NCBI GenBank assembly: GCA_016183805.1 | Contig: JACPDX010000015.1 | Coordinates: 1 to 35,684 of the forward strand | Direction of reading: 5' to 3' | From: Bacteroidota bacterium | Lineage (GTDB): Bacteria; Bacteroidota; Bacteroidia; Flavobacteriales_E; Vicingaceae | Length of the DNA: 35,684 bases | Shown: in pieces, positions 15,021 to 24,979 of the stretch | Position numbering within the stretch: the stretch's first letter is position 1 | How the letters are laid out: each line of letters begins with the position of its first letter | Translations under genes and position numbers: made by a program | Notes under the pieces: model-generated | Database searches by the model: none | The model's input: only the letters and a program-made list of their open reading frames with translations | What the model was told of the DNA's origin: nothing

Positions 15021-17425
15021 ATGGTTTATTCAAGAATAGTTCAAACAGGAATTTTTATTCTTGTTTTGTTAAATGTTTTATTTGCACAGCAAATCGAAAA
15101 AGGTGTTGGTACAGTTACCGGAATTGTGCTTGAAAATTCTACCAACAAGCCTATTGAGTTTGCAACTCTTTCACTGTTTAAAACATCCGATTCAACATTA
15201 GTTACTGGCGGAATAACTTCAAATACCGGTGTTTTCGAAATTTCAAAAATTCCAATAGGAAATTTTTATGTTAAAGTTGAATTTATTGGGTATGAAGCTA
15301 AATTTTTGAATGATATTTCGATTACCGTAGAGCAACCTACAAAAGATTTAGGACAAGTAAGTTTAGCCTCTTTTTCGAAAAACATGGATCAATTTGAATT
15401 TGTTGATGAAAAAGAGTTGATGGAAACTAAAATTGATAAAAAGGTTTACAATGTATCAAAAGATATTAGTGTACAAGGTGGAACAGGATTAGATGTGATT
15501 AAAAACATGCCTTCGGTTGAGGTGGATGAAGAAGATAAAATCAGTTTACGTGGCGATAAAGGAGTGCAAATATTAATTGACGGACGACCAACTACCATTT
15601 CTGCTTCAGATATGTTAAAACAAATTCCTGCGAGTTCTATTGAAAAAGTGGAGGTAATTACAAATCCTTCGGCAAAATACAATCCGGAAGGCATGTCTGG
15701 TATATTGAATGTAATCTTAAAAAAAGAAAAAGCATCGGGGTTTAACGGGAGCGTTAATCTTGGCTATCGATACAATGGAAATAACGGCTACAACAGCTCT
15801 TTAAATTTTACTTATCGTAAAAACAAGATAAACATAAACTCAAATGTGGGTATATATACTGGAAATTGGAATAGCAATTCAACAGAGTCCCGTAATTTTT
15901 TTGGAGACACTACTTATACTCAACAAATGCTGACCCATTCATTTGGAGAGCATTCTAGTCTTTGAACAGTTGGAATTGGGGTGGAAAATACAACAGTAAA
16001 CGAAGGTATAATTATTTAGATGCAGAAAATGTTAATCAATCATTTTCAAATAGAATGTCGGAAAATGAGAACAAAGGGATAGGGTATGGGTTAACCACAG
16101 GTTGGCAATCACAATTTAATAGTGAAGAGCATACATTAGATGTAGAGATTAATCTAAACAAAGATATTGATGAAAGTTATGGTGTTAACGAACAAACACA
16201 TTTTTTTGTTAATAGAGATAATCAATATCAAAATACCAATCAAGATGGATTAGGTAATCAATTGGATGTAAAAATAGATTATGAATTTCCTATTACCGAT
16301 TCATTAAAATTGGAGGCAGGTGTTAAAGGAACCGTTAATAGTAATAACACTGATTTCTTTTCTGAATCATCTAATGTCGTTACTAATTTGATGCCTGACA
16401 CCAATTTAAACAACACATTTGATTATCAACAACAAGTGTATGCTGTTTATGCTATATTAGGAAAACAATTTAAAAAATTTGGAGTGAAGGTTGGTTCGCG
16501 AGTAGAGCAAACTTTGGTAAATACTGAATTAATAACTACCAAAGAAGTTAATAATCAAGACTATTTGAGTTTTTTTCCTTCAGTACATTTATCGTATAAA
16601 TTTACTGAGGAAAATGAAGTATTGCTCAGCTATAGCAGAAGAATAAACAGACCAGAAAATTGGGATGTTAATCCTTTTGCTTCATACAACAATCCTTATA
16701 GTTTGTACAAAGGTAATCCCAGTTTAAAACCAGAATATATTGATGTGTATGAGTTAAGTTATTTAAGGTTTTGGGATAAATTTAATTTTAATTCAAGTGC
16801 GTATTTCCGACAAGTAAATGATAAGCACCAATCGATAACAACTTTAACCGATAGTAATGTTTATGTTACTACTCAAGAAAACTTATCGAAATCTCAAATT
16901 ACCGGTGGGGAAATTACGTTGGGTTATAATCCGAAAAAATGGTGGAAAATGAACGGTACCTTAAATGTTTGGAGTTCTAATTTGAATAATGCATCGAGTG
17001 ACTTTAATCAAAATACCTACGGCTGGTCTACCAATTTCTCTACCAATTTTACCATGCCAAAAAAATGGTCGGCTAATGCCAGATTAAGGTATTCCGGCAA
17101 ACAGCGAACTATACAGGGAATAAATAAAGATAATTATAACGTGAGCTTATCGGTGAGCAAACAATTTATGAAAGAAAAAGCAAGGCTAACTTTACGATTC
17201 GATGATATTTTTCAAACTCAACGATGGGCTTTTGAAAGTAACAATGTAGGTAATTCTTCATATTCGTCTGAAAGCCGTTGGTCATCGACTTCAGTTAATT
17301 TAAGTTTTAGCTACAATTTTGGAAAAATGAATTACGACTCACAAAAACGCCAGTCAAAAAATAGTAGTGCCGGTGATGATTTAAAAATTGACAGTGGAAG
17401 TGGTGGCGGAGGTGAAGGGAAGTAG
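15021..17425 (+). pseudogene. TonB-receptor-like outer-membrane barrel, interrupted by a frameshift
   Basis: Two overlapping frames make one receptor of about 800 residues. The first (15021-15965) has a signal peptide (about 1-22), a carboxypeptidase-regulatory-like domain (about 28-112, GTVTGIVLENSTNKPIEFATLSL) and a plug (about 135-235, GGTGLDVIKNMPSVEVD, SLRGDKGVQILIDGRP, IEKVEVITNPSAKYNPEGMSGILNVILKK). It ends at TGA 15963. The second (15962-17425) continues the barrel to a Gly-rich end. Re-reading one base (or one lost T in the T run at 15961-15963) restores a continuous protein. The family belongs to the Bacteroidota outer-membrane beta-barrel receptors; no SusD partner is adjacent. It may be a true mutation or a single-base assembly error. 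Confidence 0.85.
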
Positions 17426-17427
17426 AA

Positions 17428-18162
17428 TTAACCATTCCAAATCTCCCAAGCTTTTTCGGCTTGTAATTGTAGCATTTGTAAACCATTTAAAATCGTTGCT
17501 CCGCGTTGTTTTCCTTCTTTTAAAAATTGAGTTTCGGCAGGATTGTAAACCAAATCGTACAATAAATGTTTTGAGGTTATTTCGTTATAGTTAATGGCCG
17601 GTTTTTCATTCATGTTCGGGAAAGTTCCAATAGGGGTGGTATTTACAATAATTTGATGGTTTCTGATAACATATTCGTTTACATCCTCATAACTAATTTC
17701 ATTATCGTTTTTTGGATTTCTGGATACAAACAAACACTTGATGTTTAACGAATTTAATGCATAAAAAACAGCTTTTGAAGCGCCACCTGTTCCTAAAATC
17801 AATGCTCGTTCTTGCGATATTTCTAAAAATGGTTTTAACGATTGTTTAAATCCAAAGTAGTCGGTGTTGTAACCAATTAGCTTATTGTTTTCAATTTTTA
17901 TGGTGTTTACAGCTCCAATTTTTTTTGCCGTTTCATCAATTTCATCCAAATATTCCATCACCACTTCTTTGTAAGGAATGGTAACACTTAACCCTTTTAG
18001 ATTCGGATTTTGCTCTAAAACATTCCTAAATTCTTTAATGTTAGGAATATCGAATAACAAAAATTCACAATCTGTAATGTTTTCTTTTACAAACTTCTCA
18101 GTAAAATACTTCTTCGAAAAAGAATGGGTGAGTGGATGTCCGATAAGTCCGAAAAGCTTCAT
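17428..18162 (-). CDS. aroE: Shikimate dehydrogenase
   Basis: 244 residues, normal for the short AroE type. It reduces 3-dehydroshikimate with NADPH in aromatic amino acid synthesis. Substrate-site features are GHPLTHSFSKKYF (8-20), VTIPYKE with its conserved Lys and NTDYFGF. The nucleotide-binding loop is ILGTGGASKAV. The family stretches VNTTPIGTFP, DLVYNPAETQFL and NGLQMLQLQAEKAWEIW follow. It is tail to tail with the receptor gene, 2 bp apart. Confidence 0.97.
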   Translation of the reverse strand: MKLFGLIGHPLTHSFSKKYFTEKFVKENITDCEFLLFDIPNIKEFRNVLEQNPNLKGLSVTIPYKEVVMEYLDEIDETAKKIGAVNTIKIENNKLIGYNTDYFGFKQSLKPFLEISQERALILGTGGASKAVFYALNSLNIKCLFVSRNPKNDNEISYEDVNEYVIRNHQIIVNTTPIGTFPNMNEKPAINYNEITSKHLLYDLVYNPAETQFLKEGKQRGATILNGLQMLQLQAEKAWEIWNG

Positions 18163-18282
18163 GAAAAAGTTAAATAATATGCTGCAAAATATGCTACAAA
18201 AGTAAAATATTAATTCGGTTTACAATAAAATCAGTTTTGTGGACGTTTATTGATTTTAGTTAACCTATCTAAACCCTTAATT

Positions 18283-19161
18283 ATGAAAACATTAAAGACC
18301 TTGTGCTTAAAAAGCACACTGCTAATCGTTTGCCTAATTTTTGCTTCGTTTAGCCCCAAATTCCAAACGTATAATCAACAAAATGCATTATCAATTGAAG
18401 ATGCTATTTTGCGAAACATGATTTCGTGCAGCATTGTAAACAAAGGCTCTCACGAAGGTAATTGTATTGATTTAACAGTAAAAAACCTCACGTCAAATCG
18501 TTTGTTGGTAAAATTGGAATCAGGCAGAAATTTGGCTTCTGTCGATACCAATAAACAAGATATTTTAGTGGTAAGGGAAGAATTGTTTGTGCTCAATCCT
18601 TCTCAAACTCAGCATAAAGAAGTGTTCGGTTTTTGTTCGCAATCGCACAAAGGGGCTCCCGAAAAGGACGAGCTTTATACAGTAGGAGCAATGAAAGACA
18701 AAAATATAGTGAAATTAACTCAACATTTAGCAGCGAATAAATATCCAATTTCTGCCATGCAAGAGGCTATCTGGACTATGACTAACGACAGACCGATTGC
18801 GTCCATTTTTCATAACAACCGGGATTCTATTGAAAATTTACAAGAGTTTGTAGCTCAGTTTACTAAAAGTATGTCGCCTTGGTACTCCATAGAATATATC
18901 GAACCCGATAGCGGTATGATATCAAATGTAGCAAAAAACATACACGGTAATATTGAAGTTCGATTAGCAAAAAATACGGTGGTGAAAATTGTGGTGTATG
19001 ATAAATTTAATATTCCCCAACTCCGAACAGAAATTCTAACCACAGAACAAGCCAACAAACATCCATTTAGCGTAAATGTTCAATCGCTACCAGGAGGCAG
19101 GTATCATATTGGTTTTTATACGTTAGGAGGACGATTGGATGAAAAGGTTTTTAGTATTTAA
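18283..19161 (+). CDS. Secreted protein of unknown function
   Basis: 292 residues from ATG 18283; an upstream TTG in frame gives a worse signal peptide. A hydrophobic export signal (about 10-28, LKSTLLIVCLIFASFSP) precedes a region with two Cys in SCSIVNKGSHEGNC, a middle domain, and a beta-rich end (VEVRLAKNTVVKIVVYDKF-like, then LPGGRYHIGFYTLGGRL). The end resembles the fold of T9SS sorting or FlgD-like domains, without the usual YPNP start. No family recognised. A probable -7 element CAGTTTTG lies upstream near 18231. Its stop overlaps that of the next gene on the other strand. Confidence 0.7.
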   Translation: MKTLKTLCLKSTLLIVCLIFASFSPKFQTYNQQNALSIEDAILRNMISCSIVNKGSHEGNCIDLTVKNLTSNRLLVKLESGRNLASVDTNKQDILVVREELFVLNPSQTQHKEVFGFCSQSHKGAPEKDELYTVGAMKDKNIVKLTQHLAANKYPISAMQEAIWTMTNDRPIASIFHNNRDSIENLQEFVAQFTKSMSPWYSIEYIEPDSGMISNVAKNIHGNIEVRLAKNTVVKIVVYDKFNIPQLRTEILTTEQANKHPFSVNVQSLPGGRYHIGFYTLGGRLDEKVFSI

Positions 19162-20108
19162 TGTACGGGTTTGTATAAATCTTTCATGACAACTCCCTTA
19201 GAATTAGGAAGATTGAATTTTAAAAGAGAAGCTATTGTTGTAGGAATATCTATCAATTCGTAACGTGTACTAATAACGGTATTTTCATAGAAATCGGGAC
19301 CATAAGCAAAAAACATCAGGTGACGACAACCTTCACAACTATCTCCATGATTTTGAAACCCTCCATTATTATTATCGTGTCTACCATGGTCGTTAGTAAT
19401 AAAAACAGTTGTTTTATCTTTGTAAAAAGGATGAGTTTCAATTAAGTTAAATAGTTGATAAATGTAATCATCAACAATACTTATTTGATTTAAATAGCCT
19501 GCCCAATCATTGGTATGACCAATAGCATCAGGTTGCTTAAAGTTAATTAAGGCTAGATTAGGATTGTTGTTGCTTAATATGTTAATAGCATTATGGAATG
19601 TAATACTATCTTCTCGGTATCCTGTCCCTAAACCATTTATTCCGCAATCTGTATTTGCTAAGAATTGATTAAAATAAATGGTGTCAGATGTATTGGTTAA
19701 TACCTCTAACTTGTCCTTACTGGTAATTAACCAGCTTTTTTTATTCGGAAAGGTTTTATTAAAGTATTGAAAGATAGTCGGAAAAGGAGGTAATTCATTA
19801 CCACCGTTGTTTAAATTATAATATTGTCCACTTACCATAGCTAAATGGCCTGGGGAAGTCCATGTAAATCCATTGTTGTAAAAGTTATCACAACTAATAC
19901 CTTTTGGTTTTATATAGCTTGCAAGTTTAGGTATGTATTGATGTGAATTATCTCCCCATGTTTCAGAATAACGAGCACCATCCATAACAATTATAATAAC
20001 ATGTTCTGTTTTTGTGGTATTATCTTCAATAACTATTGGAACATCTTTTTTACAAGAAAAAAGTATCGTTGTTATTAGTAGAAAAAGTAGTTTTTGTAGA
20101 AATGTCAT
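19158..20108 (-). CDS. Alkaline-phosphatase-superfamily lipoprotein (phosphodiesterase/sulfatase-like)
   Basis: 316 residues from ATG 20108, which gives a lipoprotein signal (LLFLLITTILFSC, then KKD); an in-frame start 30 codons upstream does not. Metal and nucleophile motifs follow the superfamily: VIIIVMDGARYSE (first Asp), TWTSPGHLAMVSG (nucleophile Thr/Ser), FKQPDAIGHTNDW (Asp, His), FITNDHGRH (Asp-His) and FQNHGDSC (His). The type I phosphodiesterase/nucleotide pyrophosphatase branch fits best; the substrate is unknown. The final four bases overlap the convergent upstream gene (TTAA, both stops). Confidence 0.85.
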   Translation of the reverse strand: MTFLQKLLFLLITTILFSCKKDVPIVIEDNTTKTEHVIIIVMDGARYSETWGDNSHQYIPKLASYIKPKGISCDNFYNNGFTWTSPGHLAMVSGQYYNLNNGGNELPPFPTIFQYFNKTFPNKKSWLITSKDKLEVLTNTSDTIYFNQFLANTDCGINGLGTGYREDSITFHNAINILSNNNPNLALINFKQPDAIGHTNDWAGYLNQISIVDDYIYQLFNLIETHPFYKDKTTVFITNDHGRHDNNNGGFQNHGDSCEGCRHLMFFAYGPDFYENTVISTRYELIDIPTTIASLLKFNLPNSKGVVMKDLYKPVH

Positions 20109-20224
20109 GTTTATATTTTTTTTATTATATTTTTGATTCGATTTAGTTTTTAAAATTAAATAAATCAAATATGGTTTTTTCAAAAAGATTATTTTCAAGT
20201 GAAATCAAATTTTCGTTATTCTTA

Positions 20225-20764
20225 TCAATTCACCTTTTTTAATACCATATATTCAACAAATAAGTTTCTTCTAACAAGCTTTTTAAACTCCTTTTCTGAA
20301 GGATTAAATAAAACACGTTTTATTTTGCCGGTTTCATCTTTTATGATGGTTTTGTCTTTAACGATTTTTAGTTTTTTTATTAATTTTTCTTCAGAGGATA
20401 TCGCATTATACACAATAATACTATGGTTTCTATTTATTTTAATTAGAGAAACTCGCCAATTGCCATTTGTTTTACTATTCAAAAAATAATTTTTTTTGTA
20501 GGATTTAAACAATAAACTATCAGAGAGTTGTTCGGTATTCTTGGCATCAATGTCTAAAATAGAATTTTTGTCTTTAGAAACTAATTTATAATAGGAGTTA
20601 CCAATTTCTATAGTATCGTTTTCATTACTGTGAAAATGACCCCTCATTTCTATTGGAAATTCGGTTAAATTAGCACACCAATTAGGTTGAGGTTGTGTAA
20701 ATTCAACCGAAATACATGAACTTAAGGATGCAATAAGTAGTAAAATGGTTAAGTTTCTAGCCAT
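20225..20764 (-). CDS. Small lipoprotein of unknown function
   Basis: 179 residues. The lipoprotein signal MARNLTILLLIASLSSC makes Cys17 the lipid site. The rest contains predicted beta strands (DTIEIGNSYYKLV, GNWRVSLIKI, HSIIVYNAI) and a basic C-terminus. No family recognised. It is divergent from queE, the starts being 51 bp apart. The 116 bp after its stop show no clear terminator. Confidence 0.7.
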   Translation of the reverse strand: MARNLTILLLIASLSSCISVEFTQPQPNWCANLTEFPIEMRGHFHSNENDTIEIGNSYYKLVSKDKNSILDIDAKNTEQLSDSLLFKSYKKNYFLNSKTNGNWRVSLIKINRNHSIIVYNAISSEEKLIKKLKIVKDKTIIKDETGKIKRVLFNPSEKEFKKLVRRNLFVEYMVLKKVN

Positions 20765-20815
20765 AATAAAATGTATTTGAAAATATAAAGGTAGGTATTC
20801 TTAATTTTACATTTT

Positions 20816-21469
20816 ATGATAGATAGCATTCAAACAGTTTCGTTACAAGATAAAGAGTTATTGGAAAAAGGTTTAAAACTTCCCATTATGGAAGAATTTT
20901 ACACCATTCAAGGCGAAGGTTATAATACAGGAAAAGCTGCCTATTTTATTCGTGTCGGAGGTTGTGATGTAGGTTGCCATTGGTGCGATGTAAAAGAAAG
21001 CTGGAACCCAAACCTTCATCCACTTACAGATATACGCGAGGTAATTGAAAACATGAAAAAATTTCCGGCAAAAAGCATAGTAGTTACTGGCGGAGAGCCA
21101 TCTATATATAATTTAACTGAACTAACACTACAACTTAAAAAAGAAGGTGTTGAATTATTTATAGAAACATCTGGTTCTCATCAACTAACAGGAACTTGGG
21201 ATTGGATTTGTTTATCGCCTAAAAAAAATACATTACCCCTTTATGATAACTACAAATTGGCACATGAACTAAAGATAATTGTATTTAATAATGATGACTT
21301 TAAATTTGCTGAAGAACAAGCAAAACACATAAATAGTGAATGTAAACTGTATTTGCAACCCGAATGGAGTAAAATGGAACAAATGTTGCCATCAATAATT
21401 GAGTATGTAAAAAATAACCCAAAATGGAACATTTCGTTACAAACACATAAATACATGAGAATTCCTTAA
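20816..21469 (+). CDS. queE: 7-carboxy-7-deazaguanine synthase
   Basis: 217 residues. This radical SAM enzyme makes the 7-deazaguanine core of queuosine from 6-carboxytetrahydropterin. The cluster ligands Cys50, Cys54 and Cys57 form CxxxCxxC (GCDVGCHWCD), preceded by the QueE-specific FYTIQGEGYNTGKAAYFIRV. VVTGGEPS is the SAM-site GGEP motif; LFIETSGS and CLSPKKN are further family blocks. No other queuosine gene is in the window. The 20-bp gap to the next gene suggests co-transcription. Confidence 0.96.
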   Translation: MIDSIQTVSLQDKELLEKGLKLPIMEEFYTIQGEGYNTGKAAYFIRVGGCDVGCHWCDVKESWNPNLHPLTDIREVIENMKKFPAKSIVVTGGEPSIYNLTELTLQLKKEGVELFIETSGSHQLTGTWDWICLSPKKNTLPLYDNYKLAHELKIIVFNNDDFKFAEEQAKHINSECKLYLQPEWSKMEQMLPSIIEYVKNNPKWNISLQTHKYMRIP

Positions 21470-21489
21470 CGGTAAAAACAAAAATTAAC

Positions 21490-23448
21490 ATGACAAAATA
21501 CACCTGTTTTCTTTCTCTGATTTTAATAATTTTCACAACATTTTCCTGTAAAGCACAGGAGAAAAAGTATGGTACAACCAACAAAAAAGCCATAAAAAAC
21601 TACGAAGAAGGTAAAAGTTATTATGATATTCGAAAAAATGATTTGGCCGAATTAAGTCTTTTGCTGGCTATTAAAAATGACCCAAACTTTGCAGAAGCTG
21701 AATTGTTGTTGGCATACGTTTATACCGAAAACAATAATCCTGAAAAAGCCATTGAACATTACCAAAAATCAATAAATATTAATCCGAATTTGTTTCCGGA
21801 AGCTCATGCTTCATTAGGGTTGTTGCAAATTGATATGGGAAAATACGCCGAAGCAAAAAAAAATTTAGAGAATTATTTAACCTACACCGATTCACCTTTA
21901 ATGATGAAACCTTATGCGGTAAAAGCCCTTAAGGATTGCGAATTTTCGATAAATGCACTAAAAAATCCGGTTCCTTTTGAACCTATTAATTTAGGAAAAG
22001 GAGTGAATACAGAACTCCCTGAATATTTTCCTGCACTTTCGGCTGACAATAAATATTTGTTGTTTACCAGAAGATTAATCGACAAAAGCACTTATTCCGG
22101 TTTTAACGAAGATTTTTTTGTGAGCAAATTCGATGGGCACAATTGGATGGAAGCTCAACCCTTAAAAGGAATTAACAGTCAAAACAACGAAGGGGCACCA
22201 ACTATTTCACCTAATGGTCAGTTTTTAATTTTCACTTCTTGTGAAGACCCGTATGAGGCTTATGGACAAGGAAGAACCGGTTATGGAAGTTGTGATTTGT
22301 TTTACGCCTATAACATTGGTGGTAAATGGACCAGTCCAAAAAATCTGAATAATCCAATAAATACGATGCATTGGGAAACTCAGCCGTCCTTTTCATCGGA
22401 TGGTAAAACTTTGTATTTTGTACGGGGTTTAAAAACTCGTGGAGGAATAAAAAACCAAGATATCTATTCATCTGAATTAAGTGAAGCAGGAACATGGTCA
22501 GTGCCTCAAAAGTTAAGTGATGTGGTAAATACCGATGGTCGTGAAGAATCTGTATTTATTCATCCTGATGGAAAAACACTTTATTTTTCATCTGACGGAC
22601 ATCCGGGAATGGGAGGTTTAGATATTTTCATGACCCAAAAAGATGAAAGTGGAAGTTGGTCAACTCCGGTTAATATGGGTTTTCCAATAAACACTTTTAA
22701 TGATGAAAATAGTTTGTTGGTAGATGCAGAAGGCAGCTTTGCTTATTTTGCAAGTGACAGGGAAGGTGGTTTTGGTAATTTGGATTTGTACAAGTTTAAA
22801 ATGCCTGAAAACTTAAAACCTAATATGGTTACGTATTTAATTGGTAAGGTTTACGATGCAGAAACCAGGGAAGTTTTACCTGCCCGTTTTGAGCTTATTG
22901 ATTTAAAAACCGGTAAAGTAGCTATTCAATCGTACGCCGATGAAGTTACAGGTTCATATTTGGTTTGTTTGCCTGTTAATCAAGATTATGCATTAAATGT
23001 TTCACACGAAGGTTATCTATTTCATTCGGAAAATTTTACGTTGACCGGTGGTACGGTTACTCAGCCTTTTGAAAAAAATGTTGGGATGAAGAAAATTAAA
23101 GTGGGAGAAAGTGTAGTGCTTAAAAATGTATTTTTTGAAACGGCAAAGTTTGATTTAAAAGATAAATCAAGAGTGGAATTGGATAAGTTGACCTCATTTT
23201 TAGAGAAAAATCCAAAAATGGCAATAGAATTAAGTGGACATACCGATAATGTGGGTGATAAAAAAATGAATCAGGTTTTATCGGAAAACAGGGCAAAAGC
23301 TGTATTCGATTACTTGGTTAATAAAGGAATAAAGGCAGAACGATTAAGTACAAAAGGATATGGCGACACTATGCCGATAGCAGATAATGGAATAGAAGAA
23401 GGAAGGGCAGAAAATCGTAGGACAGAATTTAAAGTTGTTACTAATTAA
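21490..23448 (+). CDS. PorE-like OmpA-family lipoprotein (TPR, PD40, CRD, OmpA)
   Basis: 652 residues. The lipoprotein signal ends at Cys20 (TTFSC). TPR repeats span about 28-150, a WD40-like PD40 propeller about 160-430 (FPALSADNKYLLFTRR, PTISPNGQFLIFTS, PSFSSDGKTLYFVR, VFIHPDGKTLYFSSDG), and a carboxypeptidase-regulatory-like domain about 445-535. The OmpA peptidoglycan-binding domain spans about 545-650 (LSGHTDNVGD, LSENRAKAVFDYL, GYGDTMPIADN, NRRTEF). This order matches PorE, the T9SS component linking outer-membrane parts to peptidoglycan, but Bacteroidota have several paralogues, so the exact role is uncertain. Confidence 0.85.
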   Translation: MTKYTCFLSLILIIFTTFSCKAQEKKYGTTNKKAIKNYEEGKSYYDIRKNDLAELSLLLAIKNDPNFAEAELLLAYVYTENNNPEKAIEHYQKSININPNLFPEAHASLGLLQIDMGKYAEAKKNLENYLTYTDSPLMMKPYAVKALKDCEFSINALKNPVPFEPINLGKGVNTELPEYFPALSADNKYLLFTRRLIDKSTYSGFNEDFFVSKFDGHNWMEAQPLKGINSQNNEGAPTISPNGQFLIFTSCEDPYEAYGQGRTGYGSCDLFYAYNIGGKWTSPKNLNNPINTMHWETQPSFSSDGKTLYFVRGLKTRGGIKNQDIYSSELSEAGTWSVPQKLSDVVNTDGREESVFIHPDGKTLYFSSDGHPGMGGLDIFMTQKDESGSWSTPVNMGFPINTFNDENSLLVDAEGSFAYFASDREGGFGNLDLYKFKMPENLKPNMVTYLIGKVYDAETREVLPARFELIDLKTGKVAIQSYADEVTGSYLVCLPVNQDYALNVSHEGYLFHSENFTLTGGTVTQPFEKNVGMKKIKVGESVVLKNVFFETAKFDLKDKSRVELDKLTSFLEKNPKMAIELSGHTDNVGDKKMNQVLSENRAKAVFDYLVNKGIKAERLSTKGYGDTMPIADNGIEEGRAENRRTEFKVVTN

Positions 23449-23450
23449 AC

Positions 23451-23529
23451 TATTATATTCAAGGTTTGATGTTTAAAGTTTGAGGACTGAATACTGAAAA
23501 CTGTGAATTGACAACCGACAAACTAAAAA
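23451..23529 (+). other. Short spacer with degenerate ACTGAAAACTGTGAAT-like repeats
   Basis: Holds imperfect copies of GACTGAATACTGAAAACTGTGAATTGACAACCGACA-like short words (about 23484-23520), broken here to avoid a long motif: GACTGAATACTGAAAACTG then TGAATTGACAACCGACA. Such words recur between genes in Bacteroidota genomes as I remember them. No gene or clear hairpin seen. Confidence 0.3.
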
Positions 23530-24363
23530 ATGAAAGAAATAGGACATACCGTTGAATTGGAAGCCATTAAAACTACCCCACAAGGTATTTATTTGATTAC
23601 TGACGAACAAAAAGAAATTTTATTACCTAACAAATACATTCCAAGAAACCTTGAAATTGGCGATAAAATTGAAGTATTTGTTTACACCGATTCGGAAGAC
23701 CGACCAATTGCAACTACATTAATTCCAAAGGTGAAAATAAATCAAGTGGCATTGTTAAAGGCTGTGGATGTAAACGATTTTGGGGCATTTTTCGATTGGG
23801 GAGTAGAAAAACATTTGTTGGTACCATTTGCAGAACAGTTTGTAAAAGTTGAAAAAGACAAAAACTATATCATTTACTTGTACAAAGATGAAGTAACCAA
23901 TCGAATGGTTGGTACAACAAAATACAGTAGATTTTTAAAGAATAACCCTATAGAATTGAGTATTGGTGACAAGGTGAATTTTATGGTGAGTGGGCAAACA
24001 GATATTGGTTATAAAATAATAGTAGAACAAAAATATCTTGGAATGATATATAAGAACGAGGTGTTTAAAAATGTCAGATTGGGTGATGAGTTTGTAGGTT
24101 ATGTCAGAACCATCAGGGAAGACAATAAAATTGATGTAAGTTTAAACAGTTCTTCTATTGATGAAATTGAAATACTTGCCAATAAAATTTACGAAAAACT
24201 TTTGCGTGAAAAAGGTTCCATTAATATTTCTGACAAAAGCAACCCCGATGAAATTTACCAAATGTTTCAGGTGAGTAAAAAAGCCTTTAAACGTGCAATA
24301 GGTATTTTATATAGTAATCGTAAAATAGAAATTAATCCGAATAGTATAGTTTTGGTGGTTTAA
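23530..24363 (+). CDS. CvfB-like S1-domain RNA-binding protein
   Basis: 277 residues. Tandem S1-like OB folds (about 1-60, 65-135, 140-215) include VDVNDFGAFFDWGVEKHLLVPFAEQ, the usual S1 strand pattern. A C-terminal winged-helix-like part (about 225-275, NPDEIYQMFQVSKKAFKRAIGILYSNRKIEI) completes the CvfB/YitL architecture. The family binds RNA and affects virulence or gene expression in Staphylococcus. No direct role is evident here. Confidence 0.9.
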   Translation: MKEIGHTVELEAIKTTPQGIYLITDEQKEILLPNKYIPRNLEIGDKIEVFVYTDSEDRPIATTLIPKVKINQVALLKAVDVNDFGAFFDWGVEKHLLVPFAEQFVKVEKDKNYIIYLYKDEVTNRMVGTTKYSRFLKNNPIELSIGDKVNFMVSGQTDIGYKIIVEQKYLGMIYKNEVFKNVRLGDEFVGYVRTIREDNKIDVSLNSSSIDEIEILANKIYEKLLREKGSINISDKSNPDEIYQMFQVSKKAFKRAIGILYSNRKIEINPNSIVLVV

Positions 24364-24394
24364 CTTTCTTAGAGGTTTAAACTTTAAGAAAGTT
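24362..24394 (+). terminator. Probable terminator at convergent gene ends
   Basis: AACTTTCTTA (24362-24371) pairs with TAAGAAAGTT (24385-24394) around a 13-base loop and is followed by a T-rich tract on the plus strand. The stem begins inside the stop codon of the CvfB-like gene. Confidence 0.55.
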
Positions 24395-24396
24395 TT

Positions 24397-24969
24397 CTAA
24401 ACATTTTTTTCCTTCTCTTTAAATCCTTTTACAATTTCTTCCAACGTTTTTCCTTGTAATTGTATCGATGCTTTTGCACTTTCTACCAAAGGGTGTTCTG
24501 GATATTTATCAATAAATTCTTGATAAGTAACTTTTGCAAGTTCATCATCATGTAACACATCTCCAATAATCATGGCTTTGTAAAATAGGGCAGAACCTGC
24601 AAGTTCATCTTTTGGATCTCTTTCCAATAACATGTTAAAATACTTGATGGCATCATTGGGTCTATCCAACGCTTTGCATATTTCACCAGCTTTAAACATG
24701 TATTCTTTCGAAACATTATAATAACTATCGTGGATAATGAATTTATCGTAAGCATTTAAAAGTTTTTCAGCATACTCTTTGTTAAAAACTAAACTGTCGT
24801 CGTAAATTAATTTGGTGTAAAGGGCAATTTCATTTACTCTACCTTCGTAGGTGTTTAAATCATTGCCTTCAACTTCTGTTTGGGTAATTTCAATTTTTTT
24901 AGCTTCATCGGTTGAGCCACAACTGTATAGTATAACTATAAAAACGCTTAAAAATAGATAATTTTTCAT
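24397..24969 (-). CDS. TPR lipoprotein
   Basis: 190 residues. The lipoprotein signal ends at Cys17 (VILYSC). A helical region with TPR-like repeats spans about 75-165 (YMFKAGEICKALDRPNDAIKYFNMLLERDP, SALFYKAMIIGDVLHDDELAKVTYQEFIDKYPEHPL). It probably forms a protein-interaction scaffold at the membrane. It starts 10 bp after def in one operon, a pairing I remember as common in this phylum. Confidence 0.85.
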   Translation of the reverse strand: MKNYLFLSVFIVILYSCGSTDEAKKIEITQTEVEGNDLNTYEGRVNEIALYTKLIYDDSLVFNKEYAEKLLNAYDKFIIHDSYYNVSKEYMFKAGEICKALDRPNDAIKYFNMLLERDPKDELAGSALFYKAMIIGDVLHDDELAKVTYQEFIDKYPEHPLVESAKASIQLQGKTLEEIVKGFKEKEKNV

Positions 24970-24979
24970 GTGTTGATGT

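Noticed and set aside
15955-15970. Programmed +1 frameshift like prfB at CTT TGA
   Set aside because: The +1 frame hits a stop after about 12 codons; the receptor continues in the -1 frame instead.
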